Assembly (NCBI GenBank): GCA_046590575.1
Contig: JBKJUS010000092.1
Location: forward strand, 1 to 9,288
Direction of reading: 5' to 3'
Source: DATLNF01 sp046590575
GTDB taxonomy: Bacteria; Actinomycetota; Actinomycetes; BP-191
DNA: 9,288 nt
Positions 1 through 5,893 of the stretch are shown one piece after another. The translations under genes were made by a program, and so were the position numbers. Within the stretch, counting starts at the first letter, position 1; every line of letters begins with the position of its first letter. The notes beneath the pieces were generated by a model. It worked only from the letters and a program-made list of their open reading frames with translations, was not told the origin of the DNA and did not search any database.

Positions 1-65
1 AGACGCTGCGCGAGAACGAGTGCGTCGTCGCCGAGCCGCAGCACGTACGTCGACAGCGGCGTCAC
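1..65 (-). CDS. paaC: Phenylacetyl-CoA epoxidase subunit PaaC, N-terminal fragment
   Basis: Only the first 21 codons are inside the window; the gene continues leftward off the edge. Read from the GTG at 65-63 on the minus strand, the peptide begins MTPLSTYVLRLGDDALVLAQ, which resembles the start of PaaC, the structural partner of PaaA in the ring-epoxidising complex. The GTG overlaps the paaB stop codon as GTGA, indicating translational coupling. The assignment rests on this short peptide plus the paaA-paaB-paaC order that is standard for the operon. Confidence 0.8.
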   Translation of the reverse strand, partial: MTPLSTYVLRLGDDALVLAQR

Positions 66-352
66 AGGTGCTGCACCTCGGCCGGGATCTCGTAGAAGGT
101 CGGATGGCGGTAGACCTTGTCAGCGGCCGGATCGAAGAAGGAGTCCTTCTCATCCGGTGAGCTCGCGACGATCTGCGCGGCCGGCACGACCCAGATGCTC
201 ACGCCCTCCTGCCGGCGGGTGTAGACGTCGCGCGCGTTGCGCAGCGCCATGTCGGCGTCAGGCGCATGGAGGCTGCCGACGTGGTTGTGCGACAGGCCGC
301 GCTTGCTGCGAACGAACACCTCCCACAACATCGTCGGCGGAGTGGCGCTCAT
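62..352 (-). CDS. paaB: Phenylacetyl-CoA epoxidase subunit PaaB
   Basis: A 96-residue protein with the size and sequence character of PaaB: an N-terminal WEVFVRSKRGLSHNHVGSLH stretch, a central DMALRNARDVYTRRQEG segment and a C-terminal part containing KVYRHPTFYEIP. PaaB is the small subunit of the cytoplasmic PaaABCE multicomponent oxygenase, which turns phenylacetyl-CoA into its ring 1,2-epoxide, the first ring-attacking step of aerobic phenylacetate breakdown. Its ATG overlaps the paaA stop as ATGA, and its stop overlaps the paaC start as GTGA, so all three subunits should be made from one message. The recognition is by family resemblance; length and context agree. Confidence 0.93.
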   Translation of the reverse strand: MSATPPTMLWEVFVRSKRGLSHNHVGSLHAPDADMALRNARDVYTRRQEGVSIWVVPAAQIVASSPDEKDSFFDPAADKVYRHPTFYEIPAEVQHL

Positions 353-1293
353 GCCGCGCTGCCCTGCGACTTCACGCGTTGCTTCTCGGCGTACGCCGCT
401 GCGGCCTCGCGCACCCAGGCACCGTCAGCGTGCGCCGTACGCCGGTGCTCGATGCGTTGCCGATTGCACGGGCCGTTGCCGCGCAGCACCTCCTCGAATT
501 CGTTCCAGTCGATGACCCCGAAGTCGTAGTGACCGCGCTGCTCGTTCCACTGCAGCATCGGGTCCGGCAGCGTCAGCCCGAGCACCTCGGCCTGCGGCAC
601 GGACATGTCGACGAACTTCTGCCGCAGGTCATCGTTGCTGTGCCGCTTGATCTTCCAGGCCATCGACTGCGCCGAGTTGGGGCTCTCGTCATCCGGCGGC
701 CCGAACATCATCAGCGACGGCCACCACCACCGGTCGACCGCGTCCTGCGCCATCGCGTGCTGTGCTGTTGTCCCCGCAGAGAGGTGCAGCAGGATCTCGA
801 AGCCCTGCCGCTGGTGGAAGCTCTCTTCCTTGCAGATGCGCGTCATCGCGCGGGCGTAGGGGCCGTAGGAGCAGCGGGTCAGCGGCACCTGGTTGACGAT
901 CGCGGCCCCGTCGACGAGCCAGCCGATCGCGCCCATGTCGGCCCACGTCGGCGTCGGGTAGTTGAAGATGCTGGAGTAGCGCTGCTTGCCGGCGTGCAGT
1001 AGGTCGAGCAGCTCCTCGCGGGTCACGCCGAGGGTCTCGGCCGCGCTGTAGAGGTAGAGCCCGTGGCCAGCCTCGTCCTGCACCTTGGCCATCAGAATCG
1101 CCTTGCGCCGCAGGCTCGGCGCACGCGTGATCCAGTTGCCCTCGGGCTGCATGCCGATGATCTCGGAGTGCGCATGTTGCGCGATCTGACGAATGAGCGT
1201 TTTGCGGTACGGCTCGGGCATCCAGTCGCGCGGCTCGACCCGCAGGTCAGCCTCCAGCGTTGCGGTGAACCCAGCCTCGAGCTCGGTCGTCAT
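349..1293 (-). CDS. paaA: Phenylacetyl-CoA epoxidase catalytic subunit PaaA
   Basis: A 314-residue ferritin-like protein matching the diiron subunit of phenylacetyl-CoA 1,2-epoxidase. Two ExxH metal-ligand motifs are visible: E74-H77 in VQDEAGHGLY and E157-H160 in CKEESFHQRQGFE, with a further candidate ligand at E44. The C-terminal half has the family segment DRWWWPSLMMFGPPDDESPNS. The enzyme uses O2 and electrons delivered by a PaaE-type reductase, not seen here. The ATG at 1293 follows GGAGGT (minus strand, 1306-1301) at good spacing, which supports this start. It is the first gene of a leftward operon and is divergently arranged with the thioesterase gene, sharing a 73-bp control region. 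Confidence 0.95.
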   Translation of the reverse strand: MTTELEAGFTATLEADLRVEPRDWMPEPYRKTLIRQIAQHAHSEIIGMQPEGNWITRAPSLRRKAILMAKVQDEAGHGLYLYSAAETLGVTREELLDLLHAGKQRYSSIFNYPTPTWADMGAIGWLVDGAAIVNQVPLTRCSYGPYARAMTRICKEESFHQRQGFEILLHLSAGTTAQHAMAQDAVDRWWWPSLMMFGPPDDESPNSAQSMAWKIKRHSNDDLRQKFVDMSVPQAEVLGLTLPDPMLQWNEQRGHYDFGVIDWNEFEEVLRGNGPCNRQRIEHRRTAHADGAWVREAAAAYAEKQRVKSQGSAA

Positions 1294-1337
1294 CGGCGCT
1301 ACCTCCGGCCATCAGCCTAGGCTGGGTAGGCTACCAT

Positions 1338-1349
1338 CCGAACGTTCGG
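1338..1349. promoter_or_regulatory. Palindromic operator candidate between paaA and paaI
   Basis: CCGAACGTTCGG is a perfect 12-bp palindrome in the 73-bp divergent gap. Paa regulons in several bacteria are controlled by TetR-family PaaR proteins acting on palindromes built on CGAACG/CGTTCG-like half-sites, so this is a reasonable PaaR-type operator. On the plus strand a TACTCT box (1355-1360) sits just to its right. On the minus strand a TAGCCT box (1333-1328) lies to its left, so a bound repressor could block both promoters. No regulator gene is in the window; the link to PaaR is inference. Confidence 0.5.
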
Positions 1350-1366
1350 TCGGGTACTCTGCGGTG

Positions 1367-1789
1367 GTGACCGCAGATGACCTGGCGCAGCGCTGCGCTG
1401 CGGTGATGTACGCCGCCGATCGGGCGTCGCAGCACCTCGGCATTGAGATCACCGGGGTCGCTCCGGGGCAGGCGACGGCGCTGATGACGGTGGCCGAGAC
1501 GATGGTCAACGGCCATGGCATCTGCCACGGCGGCATGGTCTTCGCTCTTGCCGACACGGCCTTCGCGTTCGCCTGCAACACGTACGGCACGGTCACCGTC
1601 GCGGCGGGCGCCGATATCTCGTTCACCGCGCCGGCCCGCGTCGGCGACATGCTGGTCGCCACGGCGGTGGAACGCCAACGCAGTCGGCGTACCGGGATCT
1701 ACGACGTCACAGTCCGGCGCGGCGCGGACGTGGTCGCCGAGTTCCGCGGCCGCAGTCACGACACAGGGGCTCCGCTGCTCGCCGACTAA
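1367..1789 (+). CDS. paaI: PaaI-type acyl-CoA thioesterase (hotdog fold)
   Basis: Read from the GTG at 1367 this is 140 residues, the usual size for PaaI. The hotdog signature is clear: the central helix NGHGICHGGMVFALADTAFA (48-67) with HGG at 54-56 and the likely catalytic Asp63, then the long strand VAAGADISFTAPARVGDML. PaaI hydrolyses ring-hydroxylated phenylacetyl-CoA or blocked pathway thioesters and so recovers CoA when the pathway stalls. There is no ribosome site. A TACTCT box ends 6 nt before GTG 1367, suggesting a leaderless message; GTG 1364 is the alternative. A longer reading frame starting at 1193 runs over paaA and is rejected. Divergent placement next to paaA supports the pathway role. 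Confidence 0.88.
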   Translation: MTADDLAQRCAAVMYAADRASQHLGIEITGVAPGQATALMTVAETMVNGHGICHGGMVFALADTAFAFACNTYGTVTVAAGADISFTAPARVGDMLVATAVERQRSRRTGIYDVTVRRGADVVAEFRGRSHDTGAPLLAD

Positions 1790-1827
1790 CCCGCAGTTCG
1801 GCGTACGCGTCACGTGGACCCGATCCA

Positions 1828-1873
1828 GGTTGGAGCGCGGGCGAGTCATCTAGCCCGCACCCGCGCTCCAACC
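1828..1873 (+). terminator. Strong hairpin after paaI
   Basis: GGTTGGAGCGCGGG (1828-1841) and CCCGCGCTCCAACC (1860-1873) are perfect 14-bp complements around an 18-nt loop, 38 nt after the paaI stop. There is no U-tract, as is common for actinobacterial terminators. It should insulate paaI from the downstream tRNA genes. Confidence 0.7.
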
Positions 1874-1910
1874 TCAGGCCGATGCCGGCCACCCCGCGTC
1901 GGTTCGGGCT

Positions 1911-1940
1911 TTGGCGCACTCGCTCGGCCCCGTCTACCAT
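1911..1940 (+). promoter_or_regulatory. Promoter candidate for tRNA-Ser
   Basis: TTGGCG (1911-1916) and TACCAT (1935-1940) are separated by 18 bp. A start near 1947 would leave a leader of about 30 nt before the mature tRNA-Ser at 1979. The boxes fit the housekeeping sigma-factor pattern; the match is by eye. Confidence 0.5.
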
Positions 1941-1978
1941 GCCGAGGCACCGGTGCGTCTCGACGTACTGATGCACTT

Positions 1979-2071
1979 GGAGGCTTCGCCTAGTCCGGTC
2001 TATGGCGCCGCACTGCTAATGCGGTTTGGGTTTATCGCCCATCCCGGGTTCAAATCCCGGAGCCTCCGCCA
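1979..2071 (+). tRNA. tRNA-Ser(GCT)
   Basis: The sequence folds as a class II tRNA. The acceptor stem is GGAGGCT (1979-1985) with AGCCTCC (2061-2067). The anticodon stem CCGCA/TGCGG carries loop CTGCTAA with anticodon GCT at 2015-2017. A long variable arm follows (2025-2043, GGG/CCC helix), then the T arm CCGGG-TTCAAAT-CCCGG. The discriminator base is G2068 and CCA is encoded at 2069-2071. The long variable arm and the anticodon both indicate serine, reading AGC and AGT codons. tRNA-Arg(ACG) lies 119 bp downstream. Confidence 0.97.
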
Positions 2072-2081
2072 TGCGCAAGCT

Positions 2082-2097
2082 CGCCCGACGTCGGGCG
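2082..2097 (+). terminator. Hairpin after tRNA-Ser
   Basis: CGCCCGACGTCGGGCG is a perfect 16-bp palindrome starting 10 nt after the CCA end. It is followed by GGGTTCTCGTC, which is weakly U-rich. It likely ends the tRNA-Ser transcript, but it is short-looped and could also be a coincidental palindrome. Confidence 0.5.
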
Positions 2098-2190
2098 GGG
2101 TTCTCGTCCAGTTGTGAAGCATCGGAACGATCGCGGGGTCGCCGGAACCAGACCGCTGTCGGTGCCGGTATGCTCTCCCGGTTGCACTGC

Positions 2191-2263
2191 GCGCTCGTAG
2201 CTCAACGGATAGAGCACTTGACTACGGATCAAGAGGTTGGGGGTTCGAGTCCCTCCGAGCGCA
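2191..2263 (+). tRNA. tRNA-Arg(ACG), integration target
   Basis: A 73-nt cloverleaf. The acceptor stem is GCGCTCG (2191-2197) with CGAGCGC (2256-2262), discriminator A2263. The D arm is GCTC/GAGC. The anticodon stem CTTGA/TCAAG holds loop CTACGGA (2222-2228) with anticodon ACG at 2224-2226, read as ICG for arginine CGN codons. The T arm is GGGGG-TTCGAGT-CCCTC. CCA is not encoded. A TATGCT box at 2169-2174 could be its -10. The gene remains complete although a mobile element is inserted, because the element supplies an identical 3' part from the first base of the anticodon loop onward. Confidence 0.97.
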
Positions 2264-2268
2264 CTCAC
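2222..2268 (+). repeat. attL: left 47-bp attachment copy
   Basis: This 47-bp stretch runs from the first base of the tRNA-Arg anticodon loop to five bases past the discriminator. It is repeated without mismatch at 7268-7314; identity breaks on both sides (A against G before it, AG against GA after it). This is the typical duplication left by a tyrosine recombinase that uses a tRNA gene as attB. The crossover probably lies in or near the anticodon loop. Confidence 0.93.
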
Positions 2269-2334
2269 AGAACCGCAGGTCAGCGGGTTATCCACCGCCC
2301 GCAGGACCTCGCGGTGAGGCCGCTAATCGCCGAA

Positions 2335-2356
2335 ACGTCTAACGAACGTCTAACGG
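2335..2356 (+). repeat. Arm-type integrase site pair, left end
   Basis: Two abutting 11-bp direct repeats, ACGTCTAACGA (2335-2345) and ACGTCTAACGG (2346-2356), lie about 67 bp inside attL. The same paired unit recurs near the right end at 7041-7062 and 7131-7152. Abutting repeats flanking the core on both sides are the expected layout of arm sites bound by the N-terminal domain of lambda-type integrases. Confidence 0.7.
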
Positions 2357-2410
2357 GTTTCTCCAGCCGTTCCTAGCTCGCTGTCCGCTCCCCAAGCCGA
2401 CCGTGGCGTA

Positions 2411-2427
2411 CCGACGCCTACCGTCGG
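2411..2427 (+). promoter_or_regulatory. Inverted repeat in the integrase promoter region
   Basis: CCGACG (2411-2416) and CGTCGG (2422-2427) are perfect 6-bp complements with a 5-nt gap, 37 bp before the integrase ATG. A TANNNT-like box, TACCGT (2419-2424), lies inside the repeat. A repressor bound here would cover the -10 region. No -35 box is obvious and no candidate repressor is identified. Confidence 0.3.
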
Positions 2428-2464
2428 AGTGGGCCTTCGGGTCCCATGCACCTGGGAGCACGGC

Positions 2465-3625
2465 ATGCGTGGTCACATCGTCAAGCGTCACAAGCAGGCG
2501 TACTACGTCGTCGTCGACCTCGGTGTCGACGAGAACGGTAAGCGCAAGCAGAAGTGGATCTCCGGCTACCGGACGAAGGCCGACGCCGAGCGCGGGCTGA
2601 CCGAAGTTCTCGGCGAGCTCGACCGCGGCACCTACGTTTCGCCGTCGCGGACGCCGCTCGGCAGCTACCTGCTCGAGGAGTGGCTGCCGGCCTGCGCGGC
2701 GCGGGTCCGGCCGACCACGGTCGAGTCCTACCGTGACCTGATCGTGCGCCTGGTCGTGCCGGCGCTCGGCTCGGTGGCGCTGGCCGACCTGACTCCGGTG
2801 CGGATCACCAAGCTGTACGGCGACCTGCTGACGTCAGGTCGCTCGCGCGGGCCCGGCGGGCTGTCGCCGCGGACGGTCCGCTACGTCCACGGGGTCCTGC
2901 GCAAGGCACTCGCCGACGCGGTCGCCTGGCGATATCTCTCCGTGAACCCGTGCGACGCCGCGATCCCGCCGTCGGCCGCGTCGGCGAAGTCACCGGAGAT
3001 GAAGACGTGGACGGCCGGCGAGCTGCGGCGCTTCCTCGAGCTGACGAAAGAGGACCGCGAGTACGTCGCCTGGCATCTCGCCGGCTGCTGCGGACTGCGA
3101 CGCGGCGAGGTCTGCGGCCTGCGCTGGCGGGACGTCAACCTCGACACCGACCCCCCGACGCTCGCCGTACGCCAGCAGCTCGTCGAGTCGTTCTACCAGC
3201 TCACGTTCGCACCACCGAAGACCGCCCGTGGCCGTCGCGTCGTTGTGCTCGACGACCTCACCGCCGCCGCACTTCGCAGCCATCGCCGCCAGCAAGCCGC
3301 CGAACGCCTCGCCCTCGGACAGGCCTACGTCGACCTCGACCTCGTCGTCGCTCGCCTCGGTGGCTCCCAGGTGCATCCGAACAACCTCGGCCAGCACTTC
3401 CAGCGTCTCGTTCAGAAGTCCGGACTCCCTCGCATCCGCTTCCACGACCTCCGCCACACCCACGCCACCCTCGCTCTGTCAGCCGGCATCCACCCGAAGA
3501 TCGTCAGCGAACGTCTCGGTCATGCCAGCACCGCTTTCACCCTCGACGTCTACAGCCATGCCACGCTTTCGATGCAGCACCAGGCAGCTCAGGTCATCGC
3601 CTCGTTGCTTTCCGCTGCAGACTGA
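2465..3625 (+). CDS. int: Tyrosine recombinase (integrase)
   Basis: A 386-residue site-specific integrase that should join the element to tRNA-Arg. Residues 1-60 (MRGHIVKRHKQAYYVVVDLG onward) look like an AP2-type arm-binding domain. Residues 63-170 are the SAM-like core-binding domain. The catalytic domain follows with the full set of active-site residues: R212 in CGLRRGEVCGLRW, K252 in PPKTARGRR, H327 and R330 in RFHDLRHTHA, H353 in RLGHAS, and the nucleophile Y363 in LDVYSHA. The ATG at 2465 is chosen because GGGAG (2454-2458) precedes it by 6 nt; a GTG at 2429 would add 12 residues. A hairpin terminator follows. The gene is next to attL, reads away from the tRNA, and appears intact. Confidence 0.95.
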   Translation: MRGHIVKRHKQAYYVVVDLGVDENGKRKQKWISGYRTKADAERGLTEVLGELDRGTYVSPSRTPLGSYLLEEWLPACAARVRPTTVESYRDLIVRLVVPALGSVALADLTPVRITKLYGDLLTSGRSRGPGGLSPRTVRYVHGVLRKALADAVAWRYLSVNPCDAAIPPSAASAKSPEMKTWTAGELRRFLELTKEDREYVAWHLAGCCGLRRGEVCGLRWRDVNLDTDPPTLAVRQQLVESFYQLTFAPPKTARGRRVVVLDDLTAAALRSHRRQQAAERLALGQAYVDLDLVVARLGGSQVHPNNLGQHFQRLVQKSGLPRIRFHDLRHTHATLALSAGIHPKIVSERLGHASTAFTLDVYSHATLSMQHQAAQVIASLLSAAD

Positions 3626-3689
3626 CTTCCCCGAACGGACCGCAACGCCGCTGACCTGCCTCCCTCTCCACCTTGTCCTGACGAGGGAG

Positions 3690-3732
3690 TGGGACCAGGT
3701 CGGGGGCGCTTTTTGCCCCCGACCTGGTCCCA
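3690..3732 (+). terminator. 18-bp perfect stem after the integrase gene
   Basis: Positions 3690-3707 and 3715-3732 are exact complements (18 bp; the inner part is GGGGGC/GCCCCC) around a 7-nt loop GCTTTTT. It lies 64 nt past the integrase stop. The T-run sits in the loop rather than after the stem, so as a classic terminator it is unusual; the stem itself is strong enough to stop or pause transcription from either side. Confidence 0.7.
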
Positions 3733-3739
3733 CGACCGG

Positions 3740-4001
3740 AGCCCACCCGAGCATTCCCGCAGGTCAGCGGCGGTGCGGGCCGGCCGGTCGAGAGCTGCCG
3801 GGCCCCCGCGTGGCCCCCCGCGGACCAGGGGGACCCCGCGCGGGGGTCTTGAGCCCTGACCACGAGGCTGCCTTTCCCGGATAGCCGCCACGCTTTTGGT
3901 CTCTTCGTGCGGGGTCAAGGGCGGCCGAAGGCCGGCGCGAAGCGCGCACCCTTGACGCCGCGCGGAGAGGCCCACACTCCGGCTGGCCGGGAAAGGCAGC
4001 C
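3740..4001. other. Gene-free, highly structured GC-rich zone
   Basis: No convincing gene is seen between the hairpin after int and the toxin gene. Instead there are nested inverted repeats. GGCTGCCTTTCCCGG (3866-3880) pairs with CCGGGAAAGGCAGCC (3987-4001), 15 bp perfect. Inside it GTCAAGGG (3914-3921) pairs with CCCTTGAC (3949-3956). Inside that lie two tiny hairpins, GGCC-GAA-GGCC (3923-3933) and GCGC-GAA-GCGC (3935-3945). To the left, GACCCC (3832-3837) faces GGGGTC (3843-3848). The layout resembles a multi-branched single-strand structure, such as an origin, a transfer or packaging site, or a structured RNA. The function is not determinable from sequence alone. Confidence 0.55.
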
Positions 4002-4051
4002 GGACCAACGGGGAGCGTGCTGACTCAGGCTGGACTGGTTGGACTTCCGTG

Positions 4052-4073
4052 GCGTAAGACAATGACTTACGCT
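4052..4073 (+). promoter_or_regulatory. Operator and promoter candidate for the toxin-antitoxin pair
   Basis: GCGTAAG (4052-4058) and CTTACGC (4066-4072) form a perfect 7-bp inverted repeat with a 7-nt spacer. It overlaps a TACGCT box (4068-4073) placed 7 nt before the GTG at 4081. This is the layout expected for an autoregulated toxin-antitoxin operon with a leaderless message, where the antitoxin or complex binds over the -10 box. Confidence 0.5.
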
Positions 4074-4080
4074 ATCGGCC

Positions 4081-4398
4081 GTGGAGATCCAGTGGGACCC
4101 CGAGGACGTGGACTACATCCAAAGCCGGTCCATGCGGTATCCGGGCGCGCTGGACATCCGAGTCGAATGGACGCACGAGGCTCTCGCCGATCCGTTGCTC
4201 GTCGAGGTCACCCCCTACCCACGTTCCCGACTACGCGCCTCCGGATTCATCGGCTGGTCGAGCGGCGCCAATCGAGTCGTGGTCGTGATCGGCTATCGCG
4301 ACGCTGATGGTGACCTGCACGGCATCAATGCTTGGCCGGCCTCGGGCCGCGACCTCACGACGTACAAGGATGGAGTACCTGATGACCAAGAAGACTGA
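4081..4398 (+). CDS. BrnT-like toxin candidate
   Basis: A 105-residue protein. It opens with IQWDPEDVDYI (3-13), has EWTHEALADP (29-38), a strand-rich centre FIGWSSGANRVVVVIGYRD (57-74...), and ends with GINAWPASGRDLTTYKDG (81-98). This order (WDP start, an acidic ADP segment, two long strands around IGxS and VVVI, then xARxAxxRDxxxY-like end) resembles BrnT-type RelE-fold ribonuclease toxins, but the canonical KHGVSF-like segment is absent. The gene-order evidence is better than the sequence evidence: toxin first, overlapping by 17 bp a small gene with a DNA-binding C-terminus, under a palindromic promoter. There is no ribosome site; GTG 4081 follows a -10-like box at 7 nt. It could instead be an unrelated small conserved protein. 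Confidence 0.6.
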   Translation: MEIQWDPEDVDYIQSRSMRYPGALDIRVEWTHEALADPLLVEVTPYPRSRLRASGFIGWSSGANRVVVVIGYRDADGDLHGINAWPASGRDLTTYKDGVPDDQED

Positions 4399-4648
4399 CC
4401 CGCACCTGACCTCGCAGCTGCGCGAGGAAGCACGGAAGCTTGAGGAGTACGCCGACGCTGACGGGGCCTACCCGGCAGGGACTCTCGTCAGCCGCCCCAA
4501 CGCACCTTCGCGCCTGTTCAACGTCAGACTCAGCGACGAGCAGTTCACGGCCCTCGCAGAAATGGCGAAGGCCAAGCACCTACCCGTGTCGACAATGGCT
4601 CGAGCATGGCTGCTCGACCGTCTCGAACGCGAGCGCCACGCATCCTGA
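4382..4648 (+). CDS. Ribbon-helix-helix antitoxin candidate
   Basis: An 88-residue protein whose C-terminal half, LFNVRLSDEQFTALAEMAKA followed by LPVSTMARAWLLDRLERE (45-84), has the strand-helix-turn-helix pattern of ribbon-helix-helix (CopG/BrnA-like) DNA-binding proteins. The N-terminal half is polar and charged and would be the toxin-binding, flexible part. The ATG at 4382 is inside the end of the toxin gene (17-bp overlap) and is preceded by GGAG (4372-4375) with 6 nt spacing; an in-frame ATG at 4370 is less well placed. As the second gene of the operon it would neutralise the upstream protein and repress through the 4052-4072 palindrome. The cognate partnership is inferred from overlap. 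Confidence 0.65.
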   Translation: MTKKTDPHLTSQLREEARKLEEYADADGAYPAGTLVSRPNAPSRLFNVRLSDEQFTALAEMAKAKHLPVSTMARAWLLDRLERERHAS

Positions 4649-4759
4649 CTCCGCTTACGAAGGGGACTGAAATGCCGCTTGATCGCGGCTAGCTCCTCCA
4701 TGCGGGAGCGGCACCTTCTCAGCGACGCCGAAGGGCGCCTACGGTGAACGCCTTGACGC
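4649..4759 (+). other. Gap with small hairpin and a 6-codon mini-frame
   Basis: AAGGGG (4660-4665) precedes ATG 4672, which opens a 6-codon frame (MPLDRG) ending at 4692. It is followed at once by a small stem GCTCC/GGAGC (4692-4696/4705-4709). This may be a terminator after the toxin-antitoxin operon or a leader-like arrangement. I see no further gene in the gap. Confidence 0.25.
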
Positions 4760-4888
4760 ATGACACCGGAGCCGCTCATCGACTACGTCGGCGGATCAGA
4801 GGCGCTCAGTCGTCTCCGGCAAATCGTGACGTCAGGCCCGCTTACGCCGTACGTGTATCTCCGCGGTCGCCGCTGGATGCCGTGGTGA
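4760..4888 (+). CDS. Possible 42-residue protein of unknown function
   Basis: An ATG-started frame of 42 codons ends in TGA at 4888. The peptide begins MTPEPLIDYVGGSEALSRLR and ends with RGRRWMPW. It has a helix-like middle and a basic, tryptophan-rich end, which is more protein-like than random GC-rich frames. There is no clear ribosome site, and its last 57 nt overlap the convergent gene on the other strand. It may be a truncated DNA-binding or phage-type protein. I do not recognise it. Confidence 0.3.
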   Translation: MTPEPLIDYVGGSEALSRLRQIVTSGPLTPYVYLRGRRWMPW

Positions 4889-5356
4889 CAGCACCTGCCC
4901 GAGCCGCCACGTCACGCTCATCGGCCCGGAGGCGCCGGGGGGCAAAGAAAGTTCCATGGCGAGGTCCACGGACCCGCCGGCCGGGATCGCAGAGGGAGCG
5001 TCACCGCAGTTCAGCAGATAGTTCCGCTCGGTGAGCGTCGCGCTCTCACCGACGTTCATCATGTAGGCCGGGCACGGGTCCAGATCGAATGCGGCATCAC
5101 TCTCGTTCGTGAGGCGCACGGTGAACTCGAGGACAGCGTCCTCGATCGCGGTCGCGGGCACATCGAGGTGCACCTTGAGCCCGCTGTCGTACTTGCCAGC
5201 ACCACCCTGCGACGACACGGACGGCGCCGGGACTGCCTTGAATGGCACGTCATCTCGTCGACTCAGCCAATCGCGTAGGGGCGGACCCGCAACAACCCCT
5301 ACAGCGAGGACGGCGGCAACACCTGCGGCGATCGCGACGCGTCGACGGACTGGCAT
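4832..5356 (-). CDS. Membrane-anchored protein of unknown function
   Basis: From the ATG at 5356 this is 174 residues. A basic MPVRRR start leads into one hydrophobic segment (about 7-24, VAIAAGVAAVLAVGVVAG), so the rest should face outside, tethered to the membrane. After a Pro/Ser-rich linker comes a strand-rich domain with LEFTVRLTNESDAAFDLDPC (76-95) and YLLNC (113-117). Cys95 and Cys117 could form a disulfide. The later segment IPAGGSVDLAMELSLPPGAS is typical of immunoglobulin-like beta-sandwich domains in actinobacterial surface proteins. The frame stays open upstream to 5842, but that part overlaps the opposite-strand YdhR-like gene. A start near 5476 with an extra hydrophobic stretch cannot be excluded. 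Confidence 0.65.
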   Translation of the reverse strand: MPVRRRVAIAAGVAAVLAVGVVAGPPLRDWLSRRDDVPFKAVPAPSVSSQGGAGKYDSGLKVHLDVPATAIEDAVLEFTVRLTNESDAAFDLDPCPAYMMNVGESATLTERNYLLNCGDAPSAIPAGGSVDLAMELSLPPGASGPMSVTWRLGQVLSPRHPAATAEIHVRRKRA

Positions 5357-5509
5357 GGTCGGCTCGTACCCGCTGCCGTGGCGCGCGTACCGTCGGCCGG
5401 TGGACCTGGACCCCCCAACAGATAACCCAGTCGTGCCAAATAGCAGCAGGAACGCCACATAGCCGTGCCCCAGGGTCACCTCCGCCGGAAGGGACGCCTG
5501 GCGAACGGC

Positions 5510-5538
5510 TGTCACAACCGATGTCGCAGGTCTACGTT
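5510..5538 (+). promoter_or_regulatory. Weak promoter candidate in the divergent gap
   Basis: The 222-bp gap between the two divergent genes (5357-5578) contains TGTCAC (5510-5515) and TACGTT (5533-5538), spaced 17 bp, about 40 nt before the downstream ATG. The -35 match is poor. Nothing else notable is seen in this gap. Confidence 0.25.
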
Positions 5539-5578
5539 CGGTGACACCGAAGCTCGATCGAGCCCCAGGGGGCAGCCA

Positions 5579-5893
5579 ATGCATGTTCAAGTGATCACCT
5601 ACCGTATGGGCGAGATCAGCGACTCCGACTTCAACGAGGCCAACCAGGAGTTCGCCGATGCGATGAAGCGGGTTCCTGGCCTGCTCTCGAAGGTCTGGTT
5701 GAAGTCCGTGGAACCCGGGGTGTACGGGGGTGTCTACCTCTGGCAAGACAAGGAGTCCTGCGATGCCTTCCTGTCCAGCGAGTTGTTCGCTGAAGTCGAG
5801 GCCGACGACACCCTTAGCGACCTGACCACACACGAGTTTCACGTGAACGAAGAGATGACCAAGATCACCCAGCCGGTGCTCCAGGTGATCTGA
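5579..5893 (+). CDS. YdhR-type putative monooxygenase (dimeric alpha-beta barrel)
   Basis: A 104-residue protein with the pattern of the YdhR family. It has a first strand MHVQVITYRMG, a helix SDSDFNEANQEFADAMKRVP, then PGLLSKVWLKSVEPGVYGGV (33-52), where the YGGVYLWQDKESCDAFLSSE block is the most family-like part, and a C-terminal strand and helix. YdhR proteins share the ferredoxin-like dimeric fold of small cofactor-free monooxygenases, but most have no proven substrate. ATG 5579 follows AGGGGG (5567-5572) by 6 nt. It is an isolated cargo gene of the element; a short stem GGTCGG/CCGACC (5895-5908) follows the stop directly. Assignment to the family is by resemblance; enzymatic function is unknown. 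Confidence 0.78.
   Translation: MHVQVITYRMGEISDSDFNEANQEFADAMKRVPGLLSKVWLKSVEPGVYGGVYLWQDKESCDAFLSSELFAEVEADDTLSDLTTHEFHVNEEMTKITQPVLQVI

Noticed and set aside
157..1002. Long rightward reading frame over paaB/paaA
   Set aside because: Arg/Pro/Ala-rich translation antisense to clear paa genes; a GC-rich shadow.
2026..2376. Reading frame crossing both tRNA genes
   Set aside because: It reads through tRNA-Ser, tRNA-Arg and the att core; structure there is fully explained by the tRNAs.
3589..4062. Leftward reading frame of 157 codons after the integrase
   Set aside because: Low-complexity Arg/Pro/Gly translation across perfect hairpins; no domain-like pattern and no ribosome site.
5357..5842. 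N-terminal extension of the membrane-anchored protein
   Set aside because: It overlaps the well-supported YdhR-like gene on the other strand; the Met at 5356 directly precedes a basic-plus-hydrophobic anchor.
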